DNA from: an alpha proteobacterium HIMB59
GTDB taxonomy: Bacteria > Pseudomonadota > Alphaproteobacteria > HIMB59
Assembly (NCBI GenBank): GCA_000299115.1
Contig: CP003801.1
Coordinates: 124,001 to 188,000 of the forward strand
DNA length: 64,000 nucleotides
Direction of reading: 5' to 3'
Shown: one piece after another, positions 7,507 through 16,350 of the stretch
Numbering within the stretch: the first letter of the stretch is position 1
Layout: each line of letters starts with the position of its first letter
Program-made: the position numbers and the translations under genes
Notes under the pieces: generated by a model
What the model saw: only the letters and a program-made list of their open reading frames with translations
Databases searched by the model: none
What the model was told of the DNA's origin: nothing

Positions 7507-8115
7507 ATGAGCAACATTTTATTTTTAAAAACGAGCCCTAAAAACGAAGGCTCAATTTCAACAGAATTAGGTGAATACCTTGTCAATCAATTAACCAGTG
7601 TTTCAAAAAGTACTGTAACTAAAAGACAACTTGATGAAGAAATTCCATTTATAAATCAACAGATAATCAACGGGCTTTATGTTGATGATAGTCAAAAAAC
7701 AGTTGAACAAAAAGAAGCTCTAAAATTGTCCGATACCATTGTAGATGATGTAAATAACCACGATACTATTGTAATCAGTACTCCAATATACAATTTCTCT
7801 GCACCAGCTGTTTTGAAAGCCTGGGCTGATATGGTAGCTAGAGTAAACAAGACATTTTCCTATACAGAAAATGGGCCTGTAGGATTATTAAAAGATAAAA
7901 AAGCTTATGTTGTTATTTCCTCTGGGGGAACAAAAGTTGGTAGTGAAATAGACTTTTTTACTCCTTGGATGAAACACTTCCTCAAATTTATTGGTATTAC
8001 TGATGTTGAATTTATTGCTGCCGATCAACTTATGAGTGATGATGGTACTAAGCTTCAAATTGTAAAAAACCAGATCGACGAACTATTCGTAGATGATAAA
8101 AAGGAAGTAGCTTAA
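7507..8115 (+). CDS. azoR: FMN-dependent NADH-azoreductase / quinone reductase
   Basis: The 202-residue protein has the flavodoxin-like fold of AzoR: the N-terminal FMN phosphate loop in KTSPKNEGSISTELG, the central STPIYNFSAPAVLKAWAD, and SGGTKVG near residue 140. AzoR reduces quinones and azo compounds by two electrons with FMN and NAD(P)H, protecting the cell from electrophiles. A Shine-Dalgarno lies six bases before the start. The stop shares one base with the pirin start, so the two are coupled. Regulation by the divergent HxlR protein is likely. Confidence 0.9.
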   Translation: MSNILFLKTSPKNEGSISTELGEYLVNQLTSVSKSTVTKRQLDEEIPFINQQIINGLYVDDSQKTVEQKEALKLSDTIVDDVNNHDTIVISTPIYNFSAPAVLKAWADMVARVNKTFSYTENGPVGLLKDKKAYVVISSGGTKVGSEIDFFTPWMKHFLKFIGITDVEFIAADQLMSDDGTKLQIVKNQIDELFVDDKKEVA

Positions 8116-8816
8116 TGATTACTATAAGAAAAAGTGAGGAGAGAGGTCCAAGTAATTTTGGATGGCTCGATAGCAAGCATACTTTTTCTTTTGGCCATTA
8201 TTATGATCCTCAAAATATGGGATTTGGGAATCTCCGAGTAATTAATGATGACCGAGTAGATGGAGGAAGGGGCTTCGATGCTCATCCTCATAACAACATG
8301 GAAATTATTTCTTATGTTATTGAGGGTGCCTTAGAACATAAAGATAGCATGGGAACTGGATCTGTTATTAAACCAGGAGATGTGCAACATATGAGTGCTG
8401 GAACTGGTGTTGTTCATAGTGAATTTAATCATTCTCCTACAGAGAAAGTGCATTTCTTACAGATTTGGATTGTGCCCAAAGAACGTGATATTGAACCTAA
8501 ATATAATCAAAAATATTTCAGTGAAGAAGATAAACTTAATAAATTAGCTAAAATCATATCCCCTGACGGGTCTGATAATTCGATTGAAATAAATCAAGAT
8601 ACAACGATATTTGCCTCGATAGTCGATAAAGACGGCGAAGTTAAATTCACTCCTTCCAACGACAAAGATTATTGGATTCATGTCGTTCAAGGGGATGTTA
8701 ATTTTCAAGAATACAATTTAAAAGAAGGCGATGGGGTTGCTATCACTAAAGGTGAGTTATCAGAGATGACTTTTCGATCTTCTAATAAAGGAGAGTTTTT
8801 GTTATTTGAAGTATAA
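8115..8816 (+). CDS. pirin-family protein (YhhW-like cupin)
   Basis: The 233-residue protein carries the pirin double cupin. The metal-binding motif of the N-terminal cupin appears as FDAHPHNNMEIISYVIEGA together with QHMSAGTGVVHSEFN. The N-terminus (RKSEERGPSNFGWLDSKHTF) is typical of the YhhW type, whose E. coli member shows quercetinase activity. The gene overlaps azoR by one base and is the last of its operon, followed at once by a bidirectional terminator. Pairing with a quinone reductase under an HxlR regulator suggests a role against quinone-like aromatics. Confidence 0.9.
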   Translation: MITIRKSEERGPSNFGWLDSKHTFSFGHYYDPQNMGFGNLRVINDDRVDGGRGFDAHPHNNMEIISYVIEGALEHKDSMGTGSVIKPGDVQHMSAGTGVVHSEFNHSPTEKVHFLQIWIVPKERDIEPKYNQKYFSEEDKLNKLAKIISPDGSDNSIEINQDTTIFASIVDKDGEVKFTPSNDKDYWIHVVQGDVNFQEYNLKEGDGVAITKGELSEMTFRSSNKGEFLLFEV

Positions 8817-8821
8817 AAAAA

Positions 8822-8842
8822 GGCGCCTGAAGGCGCCCTTTT
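8822..8842. terminator. bidirectional rho-independent terminator
   Basis: GGCGCC-TGAA-GGCGCC forms a six-base GC-only stem with a four-base loop at 8822-8837. It is followed by CTTTT on the plus strand and flanked by a run of A that becomes a seven-base T run when read on the minus strand. It sits between the convergent pirin and amtB genes and can end both. Confidence 0.85.
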
Positions 8843-8866
8843 AGAAGTAGTACTTATGTTTAAATA

Positions 8867-10174
8867 TTAATTGAACTCAGGATAAGCAACAGTAGTTAAC
8901 TCAGCTTTATCTAATCCTACTGCTTCAGTCTCTTCATCAACTCTTAAGCCAGTTGTTGCCTTTAGAATATAGAAGCCTATTGCACTTAAAGGTACAACCA
9001 GAACAGCTGCCGCTAAGATACCGACGATCTGGACCATCAGGTCACCGCCACCAAAGATACCAACAGCTAGTGTTCCCCAGATACCTGCAACTAAGTGAGC
9101 AGAGATCGCACCAACAACGTCATCAATTTTCATTTTATCCAACATTGGGATCGCGATTGTACATAGGATACCACCGATAGCACCGATGATCATTGACATG
9201 AAGTGGTTACTTAAATCTGGACCTGCAGTAATTGCAACTAGACCAGCAATGGCACCGTTCAGAGCAATTGATAAGTCGATCTTCTTGTACATTAACTGAG
9301 AAAGGACGATAGCCGCTACAACACCACCACACGCAGCGATGTTTGTGTTCACGACGACGATGGAAATTGCAACCGCATCTAAGGCACTACCTAATGCTAA
9401 TTGTGAACCACCATTAAATCCAAACCAACCAAACCATAGGATGAATGTACCTAGACAAGCTAATGGCATGTTTGCACCAGCAATTGGTGAAATCTTTCCA
9501 TCACTTGAATATTTACCAGCACGCGGGCCAAGAATTAAACAACCTACAACAGCTGCCCAACCACCTACAGAGTGAACGATAGTAGAACCAGCGAAGTCAG
9601 AAAAACCCATTTCAGCTAACCAACCGCCGCCCCAGGTCCATGAACCATAAATAGGGTAGATAATTCCAGTCATAATGGCTGCAAAGATCATAAATGGCCA
9701 TACTTTAATACGCTCAGCACATGCACCAGACACGATCGAAATTGCTGTTGCACAGAATACCATTTGGAAGAACCAGTCAGATGCAACTGAATAGCCTGTA
9801 TCTGCAATTGCAGCTACATTCTCGGCACCGTCTAGGAGGGCGAGTTCGTCAGATGAGGGATTATAGAAGGCCCCTCCTAGCGATCCGATCCAACCTGATA
9901 CGTCTACATACATTAAGCTGTAGCCGATTAGGTAAAACATAATTCCGGCAATAGAGTACAATGCAATATTTTTTAAGAGAATTGCTGATGTGTTCTTTTT
10001 GCGAACAAAACCTGCTTCTAACATTGCAAAACCTAAAGCCATAAACATGACTAAAATTCCACAGAAAACAAATAAGAATGTATTAAATACAAAAGCTGTC
10101 TCTGCGGAAACCTCAGCACTTGCTAATCCTGAGACTAGAAGTGTAGGAATTAAAAAAGTTAATATTTTTTTCAT
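8867..10174 (-). CDS. amtB: ammonium transporter
   Basis: The 435-residue protein has a cleavable-looking N-terminus (MKKILTFLIPTLLVSGLASA) and eleven membrane segments of the Amt family. The pore twin-histidines are H201 (STIVHSVGGWAAV) and H360 (ISAHLVAGIWG). The ammonium-site region FGWFGFNGGS and the early MLEAGFVRKKNT are present. It imports ammonium as NH3 plus a proton. It follows glnK by 9 bases with a Shine-Dalgarno (AAGGAGA), so the two are one operon and GlnK can plug the channel. Codon use is less AT-rich than in most neighbours, which suggests high expression. Confidence 0.97.
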   Translation of the reverse strand: MKKILTFLIPTLLVSGLASAEVSAETAFVFNTFLFVFCGILVMFMALGFAMLEAGFVRKKNTSAILLKNIALYSIAGIMFYLIGYSLMYVDVSGWIGSLGGAFYNPSSDELALLDGAENVAAIADTGYSVASDWFFQMVFCATAISIVSGACAERIKVWPFMIFAAIMTGIIYPIYGSWTWGGGWLAEMGFSDFAGSTIVHSVGGWAAVVGCLILGPRAGKYSSDGKISPIAGANMPLACLGTFILWFGWFGFNGGSQLALGSALDAVAISIVVVNTNIAACGGVVAAIVLSQLMYKKIDLSIALNGAIAGLVAITAGPDLSNHFMSMIIGAIGGILCTIAIPMLDKMKIDDVVGAISAHLVAGIWGTLAVGIFGGGDLMVQIVGILAAAVLVVPLSAIGFYILKATTGLRVDEETEAVGLDKAELTTVAYPEFN

Positions 10175-10183
10175 GGGGTCTCC

Positions 10184-10525
10184 TTATTTAATTGCTTCCG
10201 CACCGCGCTCGCCTGTACGAATACGAACGACATCAATAACATCAGTGACATAAATCTTACCGTCACCAATCTTACCTGATTTAACTGCTTCAGAAATTGT
10301 TGTGATTACTTTTTCAACATCGGCAGAATCTACGAGAACTTCTGCTCTTGATTTAGGAAGAAAGTGTACCTCATATTCCGCGCCTCGGTACAATTCAGTG
10401 TGGCCTTTCTGGCGCCCATATCCTTTAGCCTCAACGATTGTTAAACCTTGAATGTCCACGCCGGTTAGCGCTTGTCTCAAAGCTTCAACTTTATCGGGCT
10501 TGATAATTGCTGTTACTAATTTCAT
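10184..10525 (-). CDS. glnK: nitrogen regulatory protein P-II
   Basis: The 113-residue protein is a full-length P-II signal trimer. The uridylylation site Tyr51 is in the T-loop (GHTELYRGAEY), the B-loop in VKSGKIGDGKIYV and the C-loop in RIRTGERGAEA. It senses ATP/ADP and 2-oxoglutarate and blocks AmtB when nitrogen is plentiful. The placement immediately upstream of amtB favours the GlnK name over GlnB. In the 130 bases upstream I could not find a convincing sigma-54 (GG-N10-GC) promoter or NtrC site. Confidence 0.95.
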   Translation of the reverse strand: MKLVTAIIKPDKVEALRQALTGVDIQGLTIVEAKGYGRQKGHTELYRGAEYEVHFLPKSRAEVLVDSADVEKVITTISEAVKSGKIGDGKIYVTDVIDVVRIRTGERGAEAIK

Positions 10526-10655
10526 TTTTACCTCACTAATAATTTTTAGTATGCAGAGGGTTATAAGGAGTGAATCAGAAAAAAAATAATGCTAAGAAGT
10601 GAGAGAGACTATGCGCTAAAGGAATAGTTAAAAAAAAGTCAATAAATTCAATAAT

Positions 10656-11795
10656 TTAAGAGCTTGCGAGAGTTTTTTTGGGATCATAAAAAGGTTTTTC
10701 GACGACAAAACCATTTCGAATGTTTTCATCAATTAACACATTTACTGATTGACCATGCTTATTAGCTGCAACATCAATCATCGCAAGGGCTATATTTTTT
10801 TTCAAACGAGGTGAATAAACAGCTGAAGTTACTTTGCCTATATTTTTTCCATCCATTTGAATTGGCCAAAAAATAGTGTTCGGGCCTTCTAAAGGATCTC
10901 CAGAGATTTCTAAACCAACTTGAATACGTTTAATTCCCTCTTCATGAATTTTTTGTAAGGCTTTCTTGCCAATAAAATTGATATCGCTATCTAAAGCCAC
11001 CAAACGATCCAATCCTACCTCAAAAGGATTAGTGTGAATGTCCGCATCTGCATGATAGGAAAGCATTCCACCTTCAATACGGCGAATACTTGAAGTATGA
11101 CCTGGCTGTAAACCAAACTCTTTTCCGGCATCCATAATCAACTCCCAAAGTTGATCACCTTTAGAACCATTGCGAAGATATAATTCATAGCCAAGTTCAC
11201 TCGACCATCCTGTTCGCGAAACTACTAAAGGTATCCCTTCTAATTCGAATTCACGAAGCCAATAATATTTTAAATCTTTTATGCCCTCCCCGAATAACTT
11301 TTCCATAATCATGCCAGATTTTGGCCCTTGCAGTTGTAAAGGTGAAACATCTGGTTCTTGAATAGAAACATTTAATCCGGAATTTACAGCAACACCTTGT
11401 GCCCAAAATAAAATATCGCTATCAGAAAGAGAAAGCCAAAAATGATTTTCCCCTAATCGAAGTAAAACAGGATCATTAAGAATTCCCCCTTGTTCATTGA
11501 CTATTAAAACATATTTACATTGTCCTACAGCTAGTTTGCTGAGATCACGTGGTGTTAAAAGCTGAATAAATTGATATGCATCAGGACCGGTTATTTCTAC
11601 TTGCCGCTCGACCGCCACATCGCAGAGAATCGCATCGTTCACCAAATTCCAAAAATTTTGCTCAGGGCTTCCAAAGTCCCGAGGGATGTACATATGATTG
11701 TAGACAGAGAAGCCTGTAGCGCCCCATCTCACAGTTGCATCAAAATAAGGAGATTTTCTTATTTGTGTGCCGAAACCAAAGTTTTTATTGGACAT
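10656..11795 (-). CDS. DmdA-like GcvT-family methyltransferase, second copy
   Basis: The 379-residue protein shares the DmdA/GcvT fold with the gene at 1314-2420: FSVYNHMYIPRDFG, CDVAVERQVEITGPDA, GILNDPVLL, LQLQGPKSG, SRTGWSSELGYELYL and SIRRIEGGMLSY. As in that gene, N replaces the Asp of the GcvT folate motif. It differs in the N-terminus and in having YYWLREFELEG where DmdA has FFNFK, so it belongs to a different clade, probably demethylating another methylated substrate with tetrahydrofolate. It is monocistronic; the nearest genes are an ion channel and glnK. The substrate is unknown. Confidence 0.8.
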   Translation of the reverse strand: MSNKNFGFGTQIRKSPYFDATVRWGATGFSVYNHMYIPRDFGSPEQNFWNLVNDAILCDVAVERQVEITGPDAYQFIQLLTPRDLSKLAVGQCKYVLIVNEQGGILNDPVLLRLGENHFWLSLSDSDILFWAQGVAVNSGLNVSIQEPDVSPLQLQGPKSGMIMEKLFGEGIKDLKYYWLREFELEGIPLVVSRTGWSSELGYELYLRNGSKGDQLWELIMDAGKEFGLQPGHTSSIRRIEGGMLSYHADADIHTNPFEVGLDRLVALDSDINFIGKKALQKIHEEGIKRIQVGLEISGDPLEGPNTIFWPIQMDGKNIGKVTSAVYSPRLKKNIALAMIDVAANKHGQSVNVLIDENIRNGFVVEKPFYDPKKTLASS

Positions 11796-11862
11796 TTCCC
11801 CCCTAATGTAGCCCCTAACACTAACTTACATGCAGGAATTGAACAACAATAGAAATTTGAAC

Positions 11863-12552
11863 TTAGAGTTTTTTTTGATTAATGACGACATCAACTAAAA
11901 TAGCTATTAATAAGTTGAGCATTGTAATCCCGCAAATGATGATGAAGCTGAAGAAATATATCCAAGCCCACCAATAAATATCTTGAATGGGCAACATGAC
12001 CTGCTCCCATGAGGACAAAGTCAAAACTTGAAACAAAGTAATCATCGCTGTTCCTACATTTCCCCAGCGACTGGGGATATCTTCACTAAATAAAATTGAA
12101 CCGATCGTAGAGTAAATATAAAGAATGATAAATAAAAGTAGACTGACATAAAAAACACGTTTGACAGACTGGAGTAATGCTTCAATGATCATTTTTAGTT
12201 CAGGAACAACTGAAATAATTCTTAAAACCCGAAATACTCTCAGCAATCTCAGAAGAAGAAAGCTTGAATTATTTGGAATAGGAATTAAAGATATGCAAAC
12301 AATTAAAGTATCAAAAACATTCCATCCATTTTTAAAAAATTGTGATTTTTTTGGCTCTCCTATAAATCGGATGATAATTTCTATAACAAAAAAAATAGTG
12401 ATTGAGTAATCTAGTAAGTTAATTACTTGGTTACTAAACTCTGATAATTCATAAGTATTAACACCAATAGTAAAAGCATTAAATATGATAATAGTTATAA
12501 CTAAGAGTTGAAAAAACCTACTTTCTTTAATTTTAAAAAATGTTGTATTCAT
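11863..12552 (-). CDS. single-domain voltage-gated ion channel (NaChBac-like)
   Basis: The 229-residue protein has six membrane segments. The S4 voltage sensor is RLLRVFRVLRI with arginines every third position (R102, R105, R108, R111), and the S6 end is MLNLLIAILVDVV. It would form a homotetramer. The pore loop reads FQVLTLSSWEQVMLP (about residues 174-188). Bacterial sodium channels have T-L-E-S-W there; here the filter Glu is Ser180, and the only nearby acid is E183, after the Trp. Ion selectivity therefore cannot be assumed to be sodium. There is no C-terminal coiled coil beyond residue 229. The gene stands alone. Confidence 0.88.
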   Translation of the reverse strand: MNTTFFKIKESRFFQLLVITIIIFNAFTIGVNTYELSEFSNQVINLLDYSITIFFVIEIIIRFIGEPKKSQFFKNGWNVFDTLIVCISLIPIPNNSSFLLLRLLRVFRVLRIISVVPELKMIIEALLQSVKRVFYVSLLLFIILYIYSTIGSILFSEDIPSRWGNVGTAMITLFQVLTLSSWEQVMLPIQDIYWWAWIYFFSFIIICGITMLNLLIAILVDVVINQKKL

Positions 12553-12609
12553 GGGTGTGAGATATGATTTTTAATCTATTATATTTCCTTCCAAATCAAA
12601 CTAATTAAG

Positions 12610-13758
12610 TTAAATCCTAAATAATAAGCTACTTACATCTTTGATGTCTTCATTCCAAAAAACATCATGTCTAAGACGATCGAATTCAACATCGAAAACA
12701 GCAGTCATCGCAGATGCATAAATAGATCTGGAGTCAATGGTGCTATGTAAATCACGCCCTTGAAATAAATCTCCTTTTTTTAACCCAGGCCAATCTGTAA
12801 ATATTTGAGATTTTTTTAGTAAGCCACCTGCCATTAAAATAGCAGACCCATAACCATGTTCCGTCCCATTACCTCCATTTTGTTCAACGGTTCTGCCAAA
12901 TTCTGTAAGCGTCAGAATTAGTGTATTATCAAAATCACTACCCATTCCAGCATGGAGATTTTTGATAATTAAATCAACATCTTGAAGGTTATCAGCATGT
13001 TCCCCGGTATCTGTTCCTTGAGCGGTATGAGTATCAAAACCCTCTAAATCAAAGACAGCTACTTTAGGTCCCAAAGGATCTTTCAGTATTTGCGCTGTTC
13101 TTTTTGAAAGACTATCCAAAGTCTCATCGCCACCTTGCATTGTCAGGGGACGATTCATTATCACATTGTATACTTCTTGGAGTTTATCTTGCTCCACTCC
13201 ATCATAGGCTCGGGTTATTCTCTCAATCACTTCTCTTTTTGGTAAGTGCATCCAAGTTGGATAATAATTGTTATTTTTTTCTACTCCCCTTAACAAAAGA
13301 GGCATAGGCAAACTTAAAGCAAGACTAGATCCATAGAGTCCAGCGGATTTCATCCCTCTTCCAAGCCAACCAGTTTTTTCGGTATAAGCCTTTAGTGCCC
13401 CTGTTTCCATAATATTCTGTCCATCAAAATGGGATCTCTCTGTATAAGGCATGTTGGTTGCATGAACAATTGCTGCTAAGTTTTCAGACCATAAACTGTG
13501 GAGTGTTTTGAGTTTTGGATGAAGTGAAAAATCAGAATTAAGTTTAAGTTTATTGTTTAAAATTAAATCAGATCGATATCGATTAATAAGACTATCATTT
13601 ACAGGAACAGCAGTTAGTCCATCCATTCCTCCTCGAAGACTGATAATAACAATATTTTTTTTAGGATTTTTAATCGATCCATAAAGAGGAACATTAAAAT
13701 TAGAAAAGAAAATAGTCGCTAAACTACCTTTTAAAAAACTTCTTCTAGTACAATTCAT
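12610..13758 (-). CDS. Tat-exported DUF1501 protein
   Basis: The 382-residue protein starts with a twin-arginine signal (TRRSFLKGSLATIFF), so it is exported folded. The rest matches DUF1501, an alkaline-phosphatase-like fold: IISLRGGMDGLTAVPV near residue 37, HATNMPYTERSHFDGQNIME, FDLEGFDTHTAQG and LTEFGRTVEQNGGNGTEHG. The function is unknown. Members nearly always follow a DUF1800 gene, as here, where the ATG overlaps the upstream stop by four bases. A surface or periplasmic hydrolase role has been proposed for the pair but not settled. Confidence 0.88.
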   Translation of the reverse strand: MNCTRRSFLKGSLATIFFSNFNVPLYGSIKNPKKNIVIISLRGGMDGLTAVPVNDSLINRYRSDLILNNKLKLNSDFSLHPKLKTLHSLWSENLAAIVHATNMPYTERSHFDGQNIMETGALKAYTEKTGWLGRGMKSAGLYGSSLALSLPMPLLLRGVEKNNNYYPTWMHLPKREVIERITRAYDGVEQDKLQEVYNVIMNRPLTMQGGDETLDSLSKRTAQILKDPLGPKVAVFDLEGFDTHTAQGTDTGEHADNLQDVDLIIKNLHAGMGSDFDNTLILTLTEFGRTVEQNGGNGTEHGYGSAILMAGGLLKKSQIFTDWPGLKKGDLFQGRDLHSTIDSRSIYASAMTAVFDVEFDRLRHDVFWNEDIKDVSSLLFRI

Positions 13759-15221
13759 GCTCTCATCACCTCAGGACTATTAGCAAATACTGCAAATCGA
13801 TCAGCGTAAAAAGTCGAGTCTTTCATCAACTTTAATAGATTATCAGGATGATCAAAATTCTTTAAAATAACATTTTCAAAATATTCTTGATCATAATTCA
13901 CATTAGGGTTTGTAATATCTGCAAATCTTCGAGCGGCAGCTAATCTTCTGATTATTAATTCGGGTGATAACCATTCATCCTCTAAATCAATATAACCATT
14001 GGGTTGTTTGGCGCGATATATAGGATGTCCAATTTCCCAAAGGATGTCTTTTACCAGTTTATGCGATCTGCTTGGTTTAGACCCTTTAAACTCAAATCCT
14101 TGGGGAAACATATATAAATAAAACAATCCAAGCATTTTTGCATTTTGTAGTAGCCACAATTCGGGCATTGAAAATTTTTTATAATTGGAACCATGTTGAA
14201 ATACTGTTTGCATAGTCGCTTTGTGAATTTCCACCAAATTTCCATCATTTTTTTCCCATGCTTTTACAATGGGATTTATCATTTCTTCAGTTGGCTCGTC
14301 ACAGATGAAATGTTGACAAAGTTTTTTAGCAACATGTCTTCGAGTAGATGGATGATTAGCGAGATCTTTAATAACGACTTTTAGCTCCTTTCCTTGATTA
14401 ACTGTATTGAAGTCTTTGATGTCATACACTTTACCTAAAATTTTATAAGGTCCCTGCTCGTGATATTCAGGCTGAAATTTAATGGGGCCAGCCTCTAATT
14501 TTTTTTCACTCCATAAATGACGCCAACCCGTCATTACTTTTGCCATCTCAACAACATCCTCTTGAGTATAATTAGCTTCTGGCGATAAAGTATGTAGCTC
14601 AAGTAATTCTCTTGCATGATTTTCATTGAGACCTACTTTTCGTTTGTCATTGTCAGAATTTTCCCTTACTCCCTCTTTAGAGTTCGGTCCGATATTCTCT
14701 GCATTATCTAAATGATGAAGCATGCACCAAGAGGTTGTCACTGTATACACTAAATCTTCAAAGGTGTTAACCATATTTGGACGAATAACTTCTCGTTGGT
14801 AAACGCCGGTAGAAAAACTAGCTAAAAAATCTTTTTCACTGATAGCAAAAAAATTTCCCCAAAAATGCCACATCCTCTCAAATGCTGGTGAGTCAGATGC
14901 AAGGGCGTTCGTGTGCCTCACTGATAATTCTAAAGACTCAAAAAATCTCTCCCCTGTAATTTTTCGGAGATGATCTTTTTCTTTTTCATATGCTAATCGA
15001 TCATTTTTATGTTTTTCTCTTAGGACTTCTCTGTCCTGATAAACCCAATGGCCATATCTGTCTCTTTGCTCGTCTAGAGTTGGTAATTTTTTTTCCCATA
15101 TAAAATCAGGAACAGCATCAAATTGATTTTGCGCCCAAACTAGAGGATCGCTAGGGATGCTTTCATCCACACTAATGCCGAAAGCGACTTTTCTTAGATA
15201 ATCCCTATTCATTGTTTTCAT
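13755..15221 (-). CDS. DUF1800 protein, partner of DUF1501
   Basis: The 488-residue protein fits DUF1800: a helical N-terminal part with WHFWGNFFAIS, the hallmark NENHARELLELHTL near residue 200, MAKVMTGWRH, and HVAKKLCQHFICDEP. There is no clear signal peptide, so export may rely on its Tat-borne partner. It is the first gene of a two-gene operon, overlapping the DUF1501 start by four bases. Its biochemical role is not known to me. Confidence 0.88.
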   Translation of the reverse strand: MKTMNRDYLRKVAFGISVDESIPSDPLVWAQNQFDAVPDFIWEKKLPTLDEQRDRYGHWVYQDREVLREKHKNDRLAYEKEKDHLRKITGERFFESLELSVRHTNALASDSPAFERMWHFWGNFFAISEKDFLASFSTGVYQREVIRPNMVNTFEDLVYTVTTSWCMLHHLDNAENIGPNSKEGVRENSDNDKRKVGLNENHARELLELHTLSPEANYTQEDVVEMAKVMTGWRHLWSEKKLEAGPIKFQPEYHEQGPYKILGKVYDIKDFNTVNQGKELKVVIKDLANHPSTRRHVAKKLCQHFICDEPTEEMINPIVKAWEKNDGNLVEIHKATMQTVFQHGSNYKKFSMPELWLLQNAKMLGLFYLYMFPQGFEFKGSKPSRSHKLVKDILWEIGHPIYRAKQPNGYIDLEDEWLSPELIIRRLAAARRFADITNPNVNYDQEYFENVILKNFDHPDNLLKLMKDSTFYADRFAVFANSPEVMRA

Positions 15222-15245
15222 AGTTTAAAAAACAATGATAATTTT

Positions 15246-15821
15246 TCAATTATTCCAGTTAACTAGATACATCGCTTCATTTCTTCTAAGGTTTGGAAGC
15301 GTAAAAGGCCCATTATAGGTGGCTTTTATGGGTGGTTCCTTGAATTCAATATTCTCTTTTTCCAAACTATTTTTTAAGATTGAAGCATGCTTGAAAAAGT
15401 TTTTATCTGAGGCAAATCCTGAGTATCGGATCACGGCAAAATATCCTGCTTTGATGCTGGCCACCTCTACTGAATTATTCAAGGGGACAGGGGCATTTTT
15501 TTGATCAAATCGGTCTGGTAAGTAAAACTGCATGACTTGTTGATTGCCTGAAGAATATTGAGTAACAGGTGTAGTCATTTCTATTTTTTCTGATTTTTGA
15601 TTTTTGCCTGAAATGTAGTTAAAGAGTTTTTGAAATCCTCCATCTTCGTTGTTGTAGCGAACTTGTATGACATATCGCTCTTGATAAGAGCGAATTTCAA
15701 AATTTTCAAATTTTTGAACTACCTGATAATTAGCTTCCTCATAAGCCATGGTATTTTTTATCATGAAAAAAATTAGGAAAAAATATTTAATCAAAATCTT
15801 GTTGCATTTCTTTAGGGTCAT
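15246..15821 (-). CDS. SOUL-family heme-binding-like protein, exported
   Basis: Using the ATG at 15821, the product is 191 residues, with a signal peptide (MTLKKCNKILIKYFFLIFFM, processed after NTMA). An upstream in-frame ATG at 15875 would add 18 residues ahead of the signal and deepen the overlap with the SH3 gene, so I prefer 15821 (35-base overlap). The body matches SOUL/HBP proteins: YEEANYQVVQKFENFEIRSY, GFQKLFNYISGKN, EKIEMTTPVTQY, MQFYLPDRF and YAVIRYSG-like GYFAVIRYSGF. Heme or tetrapyrrole binding is known for some members. No fixed His ligand can be named here. Confidence 0.8.
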   Translation of the reverse strand: MTLKKCNKILIKYFFLIFFMIKNTMAYEEANYQVVQKFENFEIRSYQERYVIQVRYNNEDGGFQKLFNYISGKNQKSEKIEMTTPVTQYSSGNQQVMQFYLPDRFDQKNAPVPLNNSVEVASIKAGYFAVIRYSGFASDKNFFKHASILKNSLEKENIEFKEPPIKATYNGPFTLPNLRRNEAMYLVNWNN

Positions 15822-16317
15822 CTCCCCAAATACGATTATCACGTGGTATCCATCCTTTAATTTCTTTTCGATCACTAATACTGATACTGACTTTTAGCAT
15901 CTCTGGAGTTACTTCCAATAAATTAACAGTTTTTGGAGCTAGTATCTCTCCTTTGAGGATTGTTAACCAAGAGTCAGGGTCATAAGAATTTAAGGCATAG
16001 AGTTCTGTATCTTCTAATACCAACAATGTTCTTTTTCGGGTTAACTGATTGTGATAGATCCACCCTTTAATGCCATTGAATAATTCAATTCGGTACCAAT
16101 CAATATAATTATTTCCAACACTTTGATATTCTTCGATCACTTTGACAGGCATTCCTTTGTGTGTGAGAAAAAATTTTTCAGTTTGTTCTTTGAAATCTCT
16201 TAAATCTGGATAGTGACGAAGCCAAGACTCTGACTTAGATAAGGATTTGTAGTAAGGCACATGTTTGTCGGCAAACGCAAAATAAGGAATAAGAAGAAGG
16301 ATAAGAAGACGTATCAA
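15787..16317 (-). CDS. exported bacterial SH3-domain protein
   Basis: The 176-residue protein has a short signal peptide (MIRLLILLLIPYFAFA) and two bacterial SH3-like repeats. One is around residues 50-95 (GMPVKVIEEYQ, WYRIELFNGIKGWIYHNQL). The other is around residues 97-165 (LYALNSYDPDSWLTILKGE, KGWIPRDNRIWGD). Such domains usually bind cell-wall peptides or act in periplasmic adaptors. The gene runs into the SOUL gene, giving a probable two-gene operon. The role is unknown beyond periplasmic location. Confidence 0.82.
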   Translation of the reverse strand: MIRLLILLLIPYFAFADKHVPYYKSLSKSESWLRHYPDLRDFKEQTEKFFLTHKGMPVKVIEEYQSVGNNYIDWYRIELFNGIKGWIYHNQLTRKRTLLVLEDTELYALNSYDPDSWLTILKGEILAPKTVNLLEVTPEMLKVSISISDRKEIKGWIPRDNRIWGDDPKEMQQDFD

Positions 16318-16350
16318 GTTAAATAAATAGTAATTTCATTATTGTTGAAT

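Noticed and set aside
8953-10253. Several plus-strand open frames inside amtB and glnK
   Set aside because: All are antisense to two highly conserved genes and have low-complexity products.
10526-10655. Search for a sigma-54/NtrC promoter before glnK
   Set aside because: No GG-N10-GC element at a proper distance could be found; only weak sigma-70-like matches exist.
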